Positions 9,293-18,227 of a stretch of DNA of 64,000 nucleotides are shown here, in pieces; position 1 is the first letter of the stretch, and each line of letters opens with the position of its first letter. Below the pieces are notes generated by a model. The model did not search any database. It worked only from the letters and a program-made list of their open reading frames with translations, and had not been told where the DNA came from. The DNA comes from an uncultured Muribaculum sp. (GTDB taxonomy: Bacteria > Bacteroidota > Bacteroidia > Bacteroidales > Muribaculaceae): assembly GCA_910578835.1 (NCBI GenBank), contig CAJTSK010000001.1, positions 62,001 through 126,000 of the forward strand, written 5' to 3'. The position numbers were made by a program, and so were the translations under genes.

Positions 9293-10255
9293 ATGGAAAA
9301 GGAGAAAAATCATGAGTATGAATACTCGGGTAGCGTTGTCAATGGATTTTTAATGCTTTTTGTCACCTATATTGTCTTTCCGGTGCTACTGGTTATAAAT
9401 AACAGTGTGCTTATAGAAATTTTCTTTGGGCTTTCAGTGCTTGTCGACGTATTGTTGTTTGCCCTGATTATCGTGTTTTCATTCGGTTTCTTTGCCCAGC
9501 AGCCCAATGAAGCGCGTGTAATGGTGTTTTTCGGAAAATATAAGGGCACATTTCGTCAGACCGGTTTTTTCTGGGTCAATCCGTTTATGAATCGCAAGCG
9601 CATATCGTTGCGACTGCGTAATATCGACGTCGAGCCTATCAAGGTGAATGATAAATCGGGCAATCCCGTGATGATAGGCATGGTGTTGGTGTGGAAGGTC
9701 GAAGACACCTATCGCGCAGTGTTTGATGTCGACAGCGAGCCGAAAAGCCTTAATGTCACATCCAATGATATTTCGGTAAATCCCGGTAATCTTTCAGGTG
9801 CGCTCAGTCGTTTTGTCGGCATTCAGAGTGACGCTGCTTTGCGTGAGGTGGCGAGCCGTTATGCTTATGACGAGACCGACAGTCATGATGGAGAGATGAC
9901 GCTGCGCAGCGGCGGAGAGGAGATAAATGACCTTCTCGAACATAAAATCAACGAGCGTCTTGCCATGGCGGGAATCACTGTCGTGGAGGCACGTCTCAAC
10001 TATCTTGCCTATGCTCCCGAGATTGCCGCCGTGATGTTGCGCCGTCAGCAGGCGGTAGCGATAATCACGGCCCGCGAGAAGATTGTGGAAGGGGCTGTGT
10101 CAATGGTGAAGATGGCTCTTGACCGCTTGAAAGAGGAAGAAGTCGTGGAGCTTGACGATGAGCGTAAGGCTACGATGGTGAGCAATCTGCTTGTAGTGCT
10201 TTGCGCCGATGAACCCGCGCAGCCGGTAGTTAACGCAGGCACCCTCTATCAATAA
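9293..10255 (+). CDS. SPFH/band-7 domain membrane protein
   Basis: 320 residues. Two hydrophobic segments (about 19-38 and 44-66) anchor it, followed by an SPFH/prohibitin domain (NEARVMVFFGKYKGTFRQTG, then PVMIGMVLVWKVEDTYRAVF) and a helical tail with RRQQAVAIITAREKIVEGAV, the conserved helix that supports ring assembly. SPFH proteins form large membrane cages that organise proteases and other partners; no specific function can be assigned. The ATG at 9293 is used because the longer frame begins with a TTG inside the promoter-proximal leader. It is followed within 5 bp by a small RHH gene, a pairing I recall as common in Bacteroidales. Confidence 0.85.
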   Translation: MEKEKNHEYEYSGSVVNGFLMLFVTYIVFPVLLVINNSVLIEIFFGLSVLVDVLLFALIIVFSFGFFAQQPNEARVMVFFGKYKGTFRQTGFFWVNPFMNRKRISLRLRNIDVEPIKVNDKSGNPVMIGMVLVWKVEDTYRAVFDVDSEPKSLNVTSNDISVNPGNLSGALSRFVGIQSDAALREVASRYAYDETDSHDGEMTLRSGGEEINDLLEHKINERLAMAGITVVEARLNYLAYAPEIAAVMLRRQQAVAIITAREKIVEGAVSMVKMALDRLKEEEVVELDDERKATMVSNLLVVLCADEPAQPVVNAGTLYQ

Positions 10256-10259
10256 CGCT

Positions 10260-10430
10260 GTGGCTGATAAGCAATCCAATAAAGGAAAAGGTTTCCTGCT
10301 CCGTATAGAGCCAGAGATGATGGCCGAGGTCGAGCGGTGGGCTGCTCAGGAATTCCGCTCGGTCAACGGACAGCTTCAGTGGATTATCGCTGATGCCCTG
10401 CGTCGCTACAAGCGTAAGACCAAAGACTGA
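10260..10430 (+). CDS. Arc-like ribbon-helix-helix protein, 56 aa
   Basis: A short frame starting with GTG, 4 bp after the SPFH stop, encodes 56 residues: basic N terminus (ADKQSNKGKG), FLLRIEPEMMAEVERWAAQE, then FRSVNGQLQWIIADALRRYK. This is the beta strand-helix-helix layout of Arc/MetJ repressors: an N-terminal strand with alternating residues (FLLRI), helix A (EMMAEVERWAAQEF) and helix B (NGQLQWIIADALRRY). Its role is unknown; a DNA-binding autoregulator of the SPFH operon or an SPFH partner are both possible. GTG is the only start compatible with the spacing. The perfect terminator behind it ends the operon. Confidence 0.8.
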   Translation: MADKQSNKGKGFLLRIEPEMMAEVERWAAQEFRSVNGQLQWIIADALRRYKRKTKD

Positions 10431-10458
10431 CAGTTCCCCCCCAATCAGATAGAAATTA

Positions 10459-10500
10459 AGCCGCGGAAATGCATTATCAGAAGCATTTCCGCGGCTGTTT
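10459..10500. terminator. Bidirectional terminator between the RHH gene and ridA
   Basis: AGCCGCGGAAATGC (10459-10472) and GCATTTCCGCGGCT (10483-10496) form a perfect 14-bp stem with a 10-nt loop, followed by GTTTATTTT on the plus strand. It lies between convergent genes and can serve both. Confidence 0.85.
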
Positions 10501-10513
10501 ATTTTGTGTGTGA

Positions 10514-10888
10514 TTATCGTGTGGCGATTACCTCGATTTCTACAAGCACATTTTTAGGAAGGGTCTTTACCGCAACGGCAGAGCGGGCGGGGTAGGGAGC
10601 CTCAAATGTTTCGGCATATACCTCGTTCATGGCGGCGAAATCACCCATGTCGGCAAGAAATACGGTGGTCTTCACTACATTGGCGGTAGTGAGTCCGGCA
10701 GCTTTCAGTATCGCCTTGACATTGGCAAGCGATTGAGCGGTCTGGGCCTTTATGCCTTCCGGTATTTCACCGGTGGCGGGATTGATGGGAATCTGTCCCG
10801 AAGCAAAAAGAAGTGAACCGGTGTCGATTGCCTGGCTGTAGGGACCGATAGCTCCCGGAGCCTCGTTGGTTGAAATTGGATTTTTCAT
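10514..10888 (-). CDS. ridA: RidA family enamine/imine deaminase
   Basis: 124 residues, the usual RidA length. It hydrolyses reactive 2-aminoacrylate and other enamines released by PLP enzymes. Signatures are GPYSQAI, LLFASGQIPINPATGEIP, the central VKTTVFLADMGDFAAMNEVY and the substrate-binding arginine in YPARSAVAV. It is cytosolic. It lies 25 bp downstream of yihY on the same strand and is probably cotranscribed with it. Confidence 0.93.
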   Translation of the reverse strand: MKNPISTNEAPGAIGPYSQAIDTGSLLFASGQIPINPATGEIPEGIKAQTAQSLANVKAILKAAGLTTANVVKTTVFLADMGDFAAMNEVYAETFEAPYPARSAVAVKTLPKNVLVEIEVIATR

Positions 10889-10913
10889 CTGTTTTGTAAT
10901 TTGTTTATGGTGA

Positions 10914-12311
10914 TTAATGTTTATGACGTTGCGCCGGAGTGCCTGAGATATCTACGTCAATATCCATGAGCACTGTGTCGTTATCGGCGTGTATGGTGGT
11001 CTCGATTGATTCTTCGACAACAGAGATGATAGGCGAAAACTCCTCCTGGAAATTAGGTATGAAATTGTCGGAGCCTTGCGAGTTGAGGCGGTCAAGCACA
11101 AAGCCGAGAGTGATGTCGTGGATGTCGACTGCCGGCTGATAGGCGTGTTGCTCTTTTTCATTGTCGGAATAAACAATCGAGAGCAGCCCGGCGTCGGTCA
11201 TTTCCACTATCAGGTCGGAGACTATGCGTGAAGGCATGTGATATAGCGCCGCGAAGTCCATTATGGTAAGCGGGGGGAGCCGCAGGCTGAAGCGTTTCAC
11301 GATGATAGTCATTATCACGATGGCTATTTTGCGCTTATAGTCAAGGGAAATAGCGTTGATGTCGTTGCTGAAATTAAATTGGAAAATATTTTGCGACGAA
11401 TAGCATAGCACGGCACCGGCAAGCGTTATGCTCCACACAAGCTGAAGCCATATGAGCAGCAACGGGAGGAAGGCGAAGCTACCATAGATGGCGTTGTATT
11501 TTGATACGTATATCTGTCCCGACACGAATAGGTATTGCAATATCTGGAATGCCGTACCGGCGAGTATGCCGCAATAAAATGCATGTTTGAACTTGACTTT
11601 TGTATTAGGAAAGAGCATGTACATCCCGGTGAACGAGAGCCATGTGAGGAGGAAAGGGGCGAAGTCAAGAAGTACCTTCACCGCTGGGGAAAATATCTTG
11701 AAGTGAGGGTTGTCGACTATCGTGGTCGACATAAGCAGCGAGATACCGCTTGAACACACCATCATGATAGGCAGCAAAAACATGATTGCCGTGTAGTCGA
11801 TTACCTTGCGAGCCATAGGACGGTTACTTTTTATACCCCACACTTTGTTAAACGAGTCCTCGATATTGCTCATGAGCGAAATCATGGTCCAGAGCAAGAA
11901 TACGAGACCGACCCCTACAAACAAGCCTTGCGATGCCTGGGCGAGGTAATGGTCGACAAATCCTATTGCTGTCTCAAGCACCTCCCGCTGGGAAGGGAAG
12001 AAAGTAAACAATTGCGATTTCAACAGATTTTGAAACCCGAAGCCACGGCCGATAGCAAAAAGCAGGGCGAGGGCGGGCACGATGGCAAGCAGCGTATTGT
12101 AGGTGAGCATAGAGGCGCGGTTTTGCAGCTCGCTGTTCATAAACGACTGCACCGACAGGTTAAGAGTCTTGATAGTGTTCACCTTCCATGTGCGGCGTGT
12201 GTCGCTCCACACCCCCGTGGTGCAGTATTCCCAGAAATTGCGTATGCGGGTTGACCATGCCGCGATGAGCGCGGAGAATTTTGATGGAGCGTTTTTTTTG
12301 TCGCCTGTCAT
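10914..12311 (-). CDS. YihY/BrkB family membrane protein with C-terminal soluble domain
   Basis: 465 residues. A hydrophobic core of about six helices (about 65-320) has the BrkB-family segments SMLTYNTLLAIVPALALLFA, SNIEDSFNKVWGI and LPLLLIWLQLVWSITLAGAV. The C-terminal 130 residues are soluble: a winged-helix-like part (LTIMDFAALYHMPSRIVSDL, VEMTDAGLLSIVYSD) and an acidic end, an extension over E. coli YihY (about 290 residues) that is usual in Bacteroidetes. The family was once called ribonuclease BN in error; its real function is unknown. The gene is divergent from fur. Confidence 0.85.
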   Translation of the reverse strand: MTGDKKNAPSKFSALIAAWSTRIRNFWEYCTTGVWSDTRRTWKVNTIKTLNLSVQSFMNSELQNRASMLTYNTLLAIVPALALLFAIGRGFGFQNLLKSQLFTFFPSQREVLETAIGFVDHYLAQASQGLFVGVGLVFLLWTMISLMSNIEDSFNKVWGIKSNRPMARKVIDYTAIMFLLPIMMVCSSGISLLMSTTIVDNPHFKIFSPAVKVLLDFAPFLLTWLSFTGMYMLFPNTKVKFKHAFYCGILAGTAFQILQYLFVSGQIYVSKYNAIYGSFAFLPLLLIWLQLVWSITLAGAVLCYSSQNIFQFNFSNDINAISLDYKRKIAIVIMTIIVKRFSLRLPPLTIMDFAALYHMPSRIVSDLIVEMTDAGLLSIVYSDNEKEQHAYQPAVDIHDITLGFVLDRLNSQGSDNFIPNFQEEFSPIISVVEESIETTIHADNDTVLMDIDVDISGTPAQRHKH

Positions 12312-12426
12312 GCCGTAAAACTGAATCGTTTGATTAAACTGTTTTGCAAAATAACAAAAAAACTATGTGAAAAGTCTGATTTAACAATAAAAACATTTAA
12401 GTAAACATACTCTTAGATAATTAAAA

Positions 12427-12458
12427 TTTGGTTAACAACGTAGATTGACGTATCTTTG
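12427..12458 (+). promoter_or_regulatory. Promoter of the fur-family gene
   Basis: TTTG (12427-12430), a 20-nt spacer and TATCTTTG (12451-12458) match the consensus exactly. Only 7 nt separate the box from the ATG at 12466, so the transcript would start at or next to that codon. Confidence 0.75.
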
Positions 12459-12465
12459 CACTACG

Positions 12466-12939
12466 ATGATTGACGACAAGTCACGGACAATGGCAAGAGC
12501 CGCGCTCACGGAATATCTCAGGGTGAAAAAACTGAGGAAGACGCCGGAGCGCTACGCTATACTTGACAAAGTGTGTGCGATGACGCGCCACTTTGACATC
12601 GAGGCGTTATATGCGGCAATTGAGGATGACGGATTTCATGTGAGCCGGGCTACGCTTTACAATACCATGGAACTGTTTACCGATTGCGGCATCGTGCGAC
12701 GCCACCAGTTTGGTGCCCAGCCGGCTCAATACGAGCTGGTGACAGGAATGTCCAACCACTTGCATCTAATCTGCCAGCAGTGTGGCAAGATTAAGGAGTC
12801 GCAAGATTCCGAGCTCGTGAAGTTTATGAATTCGCGCAGTTACTCGGCGTTTCACACCTCTTATTTTTGCCTTTACGTGTATGGTATATGTGCGGCTTGC
12901 GCCCGCCGTAACAAACGCTATGAAACAGAAAGAAACTGA
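12466..12939 (+). CDS. Fur family transcriptional regulator
   Basis: 157-residue metal- or peroxide-responsive repressor. The winged-helix recognition region HVSRATLYNTMELFTDCGIV spans 58-77. The dimerisation part has a HLHLICQQCGKI segment and two CxxC pairs (Cys103/106 and Cys142/145), which would bind a structural zinc as in Fur, Zur and PerR; the subtype cannot be told. A consensus promoter lies just upstream, so the ATG at 12466 would be on an almost leaderless mRNA; the in-frame ATG at 12490 (MARAALTEYL) is the alternative and would leave a leader of about 25 nt. purA follows 23 bp downstream on the same strand. Confidence 0.88.
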   Translation: MIDDKSRTMARAALTEYLRVKKLRKTPERYAILDKVCAMTRHFDIEALYAAIEDDGFHVSRATLYNTMELFTDCGIVRRHQFGAQPAQYELVTGMSNHLHLICQQCGKIKESQDSELVKFMNSRSYSAFHTSYFCLYVYGICAACARRNKRYETERN

Positions 12940-12962
12940 AAACAAAACAATTATAGAATAAC

Positions 12963-14228
12963 ATGAAAGTTGACGTTTTGCTCGGCCTGCAGTGGGGCGA
13001 TGAAGGAAAAGGAAAAGTAGTAGATGTGCTTACACCCCGTTACGACGTGGTTGCCCGTTTCCAGGGAGGTCCCAACGCCGGACATACTCTTGAGTTTGAA
13101 GGTAAAAAGTATGTGCTGCGTTCGATTCCGTCAGGAATATTCCAGCATGGTCAGACCAATATAATCGGTAATGGCGTGGTGCTTGACCCTGTCCTCTTCA
13201 GGGAAGAAGCGGAGTCGCTTGAAAAGAGCGGCGTTAATCTTAAGGGAATATTGAAACTTTCCAAGAAGATACACCTTATTATGCCTACTCACCGCTTGCT
13301 TGACGCTGCTAACGAAAAAGCAAAAGGCGGCGCGAAAATCGGTACCACAGGCAAGGGTATCGGTCCGACCTATACTGACAAGATAAGCCGTAACGGACTC
13401 CGTCTCGGTGATACATTCCACAACTTCGACAAGAAATATGCTGCCGCGCGCGACCGTCACGTGGCAATGCTCCGCTCTATGGGCGAGGAACCCGAATTTT
13501 CCGAGCTTGAAGAGAAGTGGCTTTCTGCTATCGAATATATCAAGGGCTATGAAATCGTAGACAGCGAGCATCTTGTCAACAAGCTGCTCGACGAGGGCAA
13601 GAGTGTGCTTTGTGAAGGTGCGCAGGGCACTCTGCTTGATGTCGACTTCGGCAGCTACCCCTTTGTGACTTCAAGCAATACCATATGTGCAGGTGCATGC
13701 TCCGGTCTTGGTGTCGCCCCCAACAAGATAGGCGAGGTATTCGGTATTTTCAAGGCATACTGCACCCGCGTAGGTGCCGGACCGTTCCCGACCGAGCTTT
13801 TCGATGAAACAGGCAAGCTTATACGTGATCTTGGTCACGAATATGGTGCAGTGACAGGCCGTGAGCGTCGTTGCGGATGGATTGACCTTGTGGCATTGCG
13901 CTATTCAATCATGATTAACGGTGTAACGCAACTTATCATGATGAAGAGCGACGTGCTCGACGGATTTGACGAGATAAAGGCTTGTGTAGCCTATGAAATC
14001 AACGGTGAGCGGGTGGTGGACTTCCCCTTCTCTATAGAAGAAGATGAAATCAAGCCCGTATATGTCACTCTCCCCGGATGGAAGACCGATATGACCGGCA
14101 TGAAGAGCGAAGATGAGTTCCCGCAGCAGTTCAAGGATTATATCGCGTTCCTTGAAAAAGAGCTTAAGACACCCATCACCATCGTGTCAATAGGTCCCGA
14201 CCGTGAGCAGACTATCATCAGAAAGTAA
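12963..14228 (+). CDS. purA: Adenylosuccinate synthase
   Basis: 421 residues. It joins IMP and aspartate using GTP, the first committed step to AMP. The N-terminal P-loop is QWGDEGKGK; further signatures are GNGVVLDP, IGTTGKGIGPTYTDK, EGAQGTLLDVDFGSYPFVTS and GRERRCGWIDL. Full length and intact. It follows the Fur-family gene closely and precedes the DUF1015 gene by 79 bp; no promoter or terminator is evident in that gap, so readthrough towards the rnf genes is possible. Confidence 0.96.
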   Translation: MKVDVLLGLQWGDEGKGKVVDVLTPRYDVVARFQGGPNAGHTLEFEGKKYVLRSIPSGIFQHGQTNIIGNGVVLDPVLFREEAESLEKSGVNLKGILKLSKKIHLIMPTHRLLDAANEKAKGGAKIGTTGKGIGPTYTDKISRNGLRLGDTFHNFDKKYAAARDRHVAMLRSMGEEPEFSELEEKWLSAIEYIKGYEIVDSEHLVNKLLDEGKSVLCEGAQGTLLDVDFGSYPFVTSSNTICAGACSGLGVAPNKIGEVFGIFKAYCTRVGAGPFPTELFDETGKLIRDLGHEYGAVTGRERRCGWIDLVALRYSIMINGVTQLIMMKSDVLDGFDEIKACVAYEINGERVVDFPFSIEEDEIKPVYVTLPGWKTDMTGMKSEDEFPQQFKDYIAFLEKELKTPITIVSIGPDREQTIIRK

Positions 14229-14307
14229 TATTACGTGGTAGATTATAAGAGACCATAGTATTGCCCAATATAATCGAAGAATTAATATCATAAAAAACTG
14301 ACAACCA

Positions 14308-15555
14308 ATGGCAAAGGTAAAACCGTTCAGGGGCATACGCCCTCCGCGCGAATTAGTCACACAGGTGGCTTCACGACCTTACGACGTGCTCAACTCGGAA
14401 GAGGCGCGTGCTGAGGCGCTCGGCAATGAAAAGTCGCTTTATCATATCATAAAGCCGGAAATTGACTTTGAGCCCGGTACCGACGAGCATGACCCTAAGG
14501 TGTATGATAAGGCTGTGAGCAATTTCAAGGCTTTCCAGCACAATGGCTGGCTCGTGCAGGATGAAAAGGAGCATTATTATATATATGCCCAGACGATGAA
14601 CGGCAGGACTCAATACGGCTTTGTGGTCGCGGCTAATGTCGATGACTACATGGAAGGTCGTATCAAGAAACATGAGCTGACCCGCCGTGACAAGGAGGAA
14701 GACCGCATGAAACACGTGCGCATCAATGATGCCAATATCGAACCGGTGTTTTTTGCATTCCCCGACAATGAGGAGCTTGATTCAATCATGAAAAAGGTGA
14801 TTGCCGGGACTCCTGAATATGATTTCGTGGCTCCCGACGGCTTCGGACATACGTTCTGGGTTATTGACGATGACGCGATGACGGCTGCAATCACGCAGGC
14901 ATTTGCCGGCATTCCTTCGCTTTATATCGCTGACGGACATCACCGCACTGCCGCTGCCGCGCTTGTCGGAAATGAAAAGGCGAAAGCCAATGCCAACCAC
15001 ACCGGCAATGAGGAATATAATTATTTCCTTGCCGTGGCATTTCCCGCTTCTCATCTTAATATCATCGACTACAACCGCGTGGTGCGCGACCTTAACGGAC
15101 TTGATGCCGAGGGATTCCTTAAGGCTCTTGAAAGCAGTTTTGAGGTAGAGTTGAAAGGCGTTGAGGAATATCGTCCTTGTCGTCTGCACAATTTCTCGCT
15201 TTATCTTTCAGGAAGCTGGTATAGCCTCACAGCCCGTGAAGGCACCTATGACGACAGCGACCCTATCGGTCAGCTTGATGTAACTGTGTCGAGCGACCTG
15301 ATATTGCGTGATATCCTGGGCATTCACGATCTCCGAAGCGACAAGCGCATCGACTTTGTGGGTGGCATACGCGGTCTCGGCGAGCTGAAGCGACGTGTTG
15401 ATTCAGGCGAAATGGCTGTGGCGCTTGCTCTCTATCCTGTGTCAATGGACCAGCTGATGCGCATTGCCGACACCGGCAACATCATGCCGCCAAAGACTAC
15501 GTGGTTTGAGCCAAAGTTGCGTTCAGGTCTCGTAATCCATAAGCTCGAAGACTGA
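14308..15555 (+). CDS. DUF1015 family protein
   Basis: 415-residue soluble protein starting KVKPFRGIRPP and RPYDVLNSEEAR, the signature of DUF1015 (often annotated as an uncharacterised conserved protein near serine-biosynthesis genes in Bacteroidetes; no serA or serC is here). A conserved IADGHHRTAAAAL motif at about 210-222 resembles a metal- or nucleotide-handling site (inference). Its stop overlaps the next start (TGATG at 15553-15557), so it is translationally coupled to the RseC-like gene and probably belongs to the rnf transcription unit. No reaction can be assigned from sequence. Confidence 0.85.
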   Translation: MAKVKPFRGIRPPRELVTQVASRPYDVLNSEEARAEALGNEKSLYHIIKPEIDFEPGTDEHDPKVYDKAVSNFKAFQHNGWLVQDEKEHYYIYAQTMNGRTQYGFVVAANVDDYMEGRIKKHELTRRDKEEDRMKHVRINDANIEPVFFAFPDNEELDSIMKKVIAGTPEYDFVAPDGFGHTFWVIDDDAMTAAITQAFAGIPSLYIADGHHRTAAAALVGNEKAKANANHTGNEEYNYFLAVAFPASHLNIIDYNRVVRDLNGLDAEGFLKALESSFEVELKGVEEYRPCRLHNFSLYLSGSWYSLTAREGTYDDSDPIGQLDVTVSSDLILRDILGIHDLRSDKRIDFVGGIRGLGELKRRVDSGEMAVALALYPVSMDQLMRIADTGNIMPPKTTWFEPKLRSGLVIHKLED

Positions 15556-15974
15556 TGACAGGGGTTGTAGCCCACTTAGGCACCGTGGTTAAAGTAGCTG
15601 CGGACGCTGTCAGTGTGAAGGTAAATGACGGAGCCGAAAAATGTGGTGGATGCAGCATAAAGTTTATGTGTAGCACCGCTGACGACGACAGTCGCCTTAT
15701 TAATGTGCCGGTGAAAAGCGGCGAGAGTTTTGACTGCGGCGACAGGGTGAAGCTTTTTATCTCCGACCGCAAGCAGTATTCTGCCACGCTTATAGCCCTG
15801 GTGCTCCCATGTGTGGCGCTTGCTCTCGGTGTGCTGCTTGCCTCCGTTGCCGGTCTTGACGAGGGGTTGAGCGCCCTGTCGGGACTTTTGTTTGTGTCGG
15901 TCTACTTCGGCGTGTTGTATCTGATGCGCCGGCGCGTCAACCGCAAGTTTACATGGACTATTGAAAAGCTTTAA
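15555..15974 (+). CDS. RseC/SoxR-reducing system family protein
   Basis: 139 residues. The N-terminal soluble part contains a Cys cluster KCGGCSIKFMC (Cys30, 33, 39), then two membrane helices (about 80-105 and 110-127) and a basic C-terminal tail. RseC-like proteins accompany rnf or rsx genes; in E. coli RseC works with the Rsx complex to reduce SoxR. There is no soxR here, so assisting assembly or redox function of the Rnf complex is more likely (inference). Start overlaps the DUF1015 stop; rnfB begins 48 bp downstream. Confidence 0.85.
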   Translation: MTGVVAHLGTVVKVAADAVSVKVNDGAEKCGGCSIKFMCSTADDDSRLINVPVKSGESFDCGDRVKLFISDRKQYSATLIALVLPCVALALGVLLASVAGLDEGLSALSGLLFVSVYFGVLYLMRRRVNRKFTWTIEKL

Positions 15975-16022
15975 GAATAATTACCAACTAATCATTAATT
16001 AATACCAACAAATTACCGTGAG

Positions 16023-16859
16023 ATGTCACCAATCATTATTGCAATTCTAATCTTAGGAGGAATTGGTATCTTAAGTGCCATCATCCTGTTTATTGTCTCG
16101 AAGCGGTTTTATGTGAAGGAAGATCCTCGTATCGAGCAGATTGAGGCTCTACTCCCGGGTGCAAACTGCGGAAGCTGCGGTCGTTCAGGCTGTCATGATT
16201 TCGCTTGTGCCTGCGCCACAGCCGATTCGCTTGACAATCTGATGTGTCCCGGTGCCGGTGATGAAGCGATGGGAAAAATCGCTGAAATCGTCGGACTTAC
16301 CGCTGCAGCTTCCAATCCTATGGTCGCTGTGCTACGTTGTAACGGGTCTTGTGAAAACCGCCCTACAACATCCAACTATGACGGACCCAAATCGTGTGCC
16401 ATCCTTAGCTCGCTCAGCGCCGGCACCACCGACTGCCCCTATGGCTGTCTTGGTTGTGGCGACTGCGTGTCGGCGTGCCGTTTCGGAGCGCTGCATATGG
16501 ATCCGGTGACCGGACTGCCCGTAGTTGACTATGAAAAGTGTACCGGTTGCGGTGCCTGTGTAAAGAAGTGTCCGCGTCACATCATCGAGCTTCGCGCCAA
16601 GGGTCCGAAGGGACTCCGTGTGTGGGTGGCGTGTGCCAACAAGGACCGTGGAGCCCAGGCGCGCAAGGAGTGTTCAGCTGCTTGTATCGGCTGTGGAAAG
16701 TGTCAGAAGGTATGCCCGTTTGAGGCTATTACAGTCGCCGACAATCTGGCTTACATTGACTTCGAGAAGTGTCGTCTCTGCCACAAGTGTGTAGCAGAGT
16801 GTCCCACAAAGGCTATCCACACTACAAGAATAGTTAAAGAAAACAAGGTAACCGAATAA
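16023..16859 (+). CDS. rnfB: Rnf complex subunit B, multi-cluster ferredoxin-like
   Basis: 278 residues. An N-terminal membrane helix (about 4-27) is followed by the RnfB-specific Fe-S domain with Cys49, Cys52, Cys57 and Cys75, then four 4Fe-4S ferredoxin motifs: CLGCGDCVSAC, CTGCGACVKKC, CIGCGKCQKVC and CRLCHKCVAEC. E. coli RsxB has only two such motifs, so this is the longer, clostridial-type electron wire. It accepts electrons from reduced ferredoxin and passes them into the membrane complex that drives ion export and NAD reduction. First of six contiguous rnf genes; the ATG lies 4 bp before rnfC. Confidence 0.94.
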   Translation: MSPIIIAILILGGIGILSAIILFIVSKRFYVKEDPRIEQIEALLPGANCGSCGRSGCHDFACACATADSLDNLMCPGAGDEAMGKIAEIVGLTAAASNPMVAVLRCNGSCENRPTTSNYDGPKSCAILSSLSAGTTDCPYGCLGCGDCVSACRFGALHMDPVTGLPVVDYEKCTGCGACVKKCPRHIIELRAKGPKGLRVWVACANKDRGAQARKECSAACIGCGKCQKVCPFEAITVADNLAYIDFEKCRLCHKCVAECPTKAIHTTRIVKENKVTE

Positions 16860-16863
16860 TATC

Positions 16864-18216
16864 ATGTTGCATACATTTCGTAAAGGAGGAGTGCATCCTC
16901 CTGAAAGCAAATTGACAGCCTCGGGTAAGATTATACCCGTTGAGTTGCCGCGTGAAGTGGTCATTACCTTTGCGCAACATATAGGCGCTCCGGCAAAATG
17001 TGAACTTAAGAAGGGTGACCATGTAAACCGTGGCGACCTTATCGCCGCCGCCGGAGGTTTTGTGTCGGCCAATGTACATGCCTCTATATCGGGCACTGTG
17101 ACCAAGGTGGATAAATATAAGACAGCTTTCGGTCTGCCGGTAGACACCGTGACGATTACCGCCACTGATGAAGACCATCAGCATGACATGGAGGCGATAG
17201 CCTCAATCAAGCCGCTGCGCAGCGATGAAGAGATTGCCGCCCTTGATTCAAAGGCGCTTGTGTCGATTATAGACGCGGCGGGTATTGTAGGTCTTGGCGG
17301 TGCCACATTCCCCACAAAGGTAAAGCTTTCGCCTCCTCCGGGAAGCAAGGCAGAGGTGCTTATCATCAACGCCGTGGAGTGTGAGCCTTATCTCACCAAC
17401 GACCACGCCCTCATGCTTGAACACTCCGATGAGATTATCGCCGGCGTGCAGCTCCTTATGAAGGCTGCCGGCGTTGACCGCGCGATTATCGGCATCGAGG
17501 CAAACAAGGGCAATGCTATCGACCTGCTCACTTCAAAGGCGTCGTCTGACAGCCGCATCGAAGTGATGGGGCTCAAGGTGAAATATCCTCAGGGTGGTGA
17601 AAAGCAGCTTATCGACGCTACTATAGGTAAAGAGGTGCCCTCGGGTGCGCTTCCTATCGCTACAGGCGCGATTGTACAGAATGTCGCCACTGCTTATGCC
17701 GTGTATGAGGCTGTGAAGTTTGGCAAGCCGCTGATTGACCGTGTCGTCACTGTCACCGGAGCTTCTGTGGCAAAGCCGGGCAACTATCTTGCCGCGATAG
17801 GCATGAATATAAAGGAACTTATCGATGTAGCCGGCGGCGTGCCTGCCGATACCGGTAAGATTATCCTCGGCGGCCCGATGATGGGTAAGAGCGTGGTGCA
17901 GATTGACGCTCCTACCGTAAAGGGCACTTCCGGCATATTGATGCTCCCTGAAAAGGACTCTGTGCGCCGTAAGGTAGAGCCTTGTATCCGTTGCGCGTCA
18001 TGTGTGAGCGCATGTCCGATGGGACTGGAGCCTTACCTTATCAGCACCCTGTCGCGTCTCGGGCGCTGGGAGGAGGTCGAGGAGGCTAAGGTGATGAACT
18101 GCATCGAGTGTGGATGTTGCAGCTTTATTTGCCCGTCGACTCGCCCGATTCTTGATTTTATTAGACTTGGTAAAACTACTGTCGGCGGCATCATCCGTGC
18201 GCGCCAGCAAAAATAA
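16864..18216 (+). CDS. rnfC: Rnf complex subunit C, NADH-binding
   Basis: 450 residues. It starts with the family hallmark RKGGVHPPESK. The NADH/FMN-binding region contains GIVGLGGATFPTKVKL and NAVECEPYLTNDHALM, resembling NuoF. Two C-terminal 4Fe-4S motifs, CIRCASCVSACPMGL and CIECGCCSFICPSTRPI, pass electrons to NAD. Cytoplasmic, bound to RnfD/G. It sits 4 bp after rnfB and 11 bp before rnfD. Confidence 0.95.
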   Translation: MLHTFRKGGVHPPESKLTASGKIIPVELPREVVITFAQHIGAPAKCELKKGDHVNRGDLIAAAGGFVSANVHASISGTVTKVDKYKTAFGLPVDTVTITATDEDHQHDMEAIASIKPLRSDEEIAALDSKALVSIIDAAGIVGLGGATFPTKVKLSPPPGSKAEVLIINAVECEPYLTNDHALMLEHSDEIIAGVQLLMKAAGVDRAIIGIEANKGNAIDLLTSKASSDSRIEVMGLKVKYPQGGEKQLIDATIGKEVPSGALPIATGAIVQNVATAYAVYEAVKFGKPLIDRVVTVTGASVAKPGNYLAAIGMNIKELIDVAGGVPADTGKIILGGPMMGKSVVQIDAPTVKGTSGILMLPEKDSVRRKVEPCIRCASCVSACPMGLEPYLISTLSRLGRWEEVEEAKVMNCIECGCCSFICPSTRPILDFIRLGKTTVGGIIRARQQK

Positions 18217-18227
18217 ACAATGGAAAA

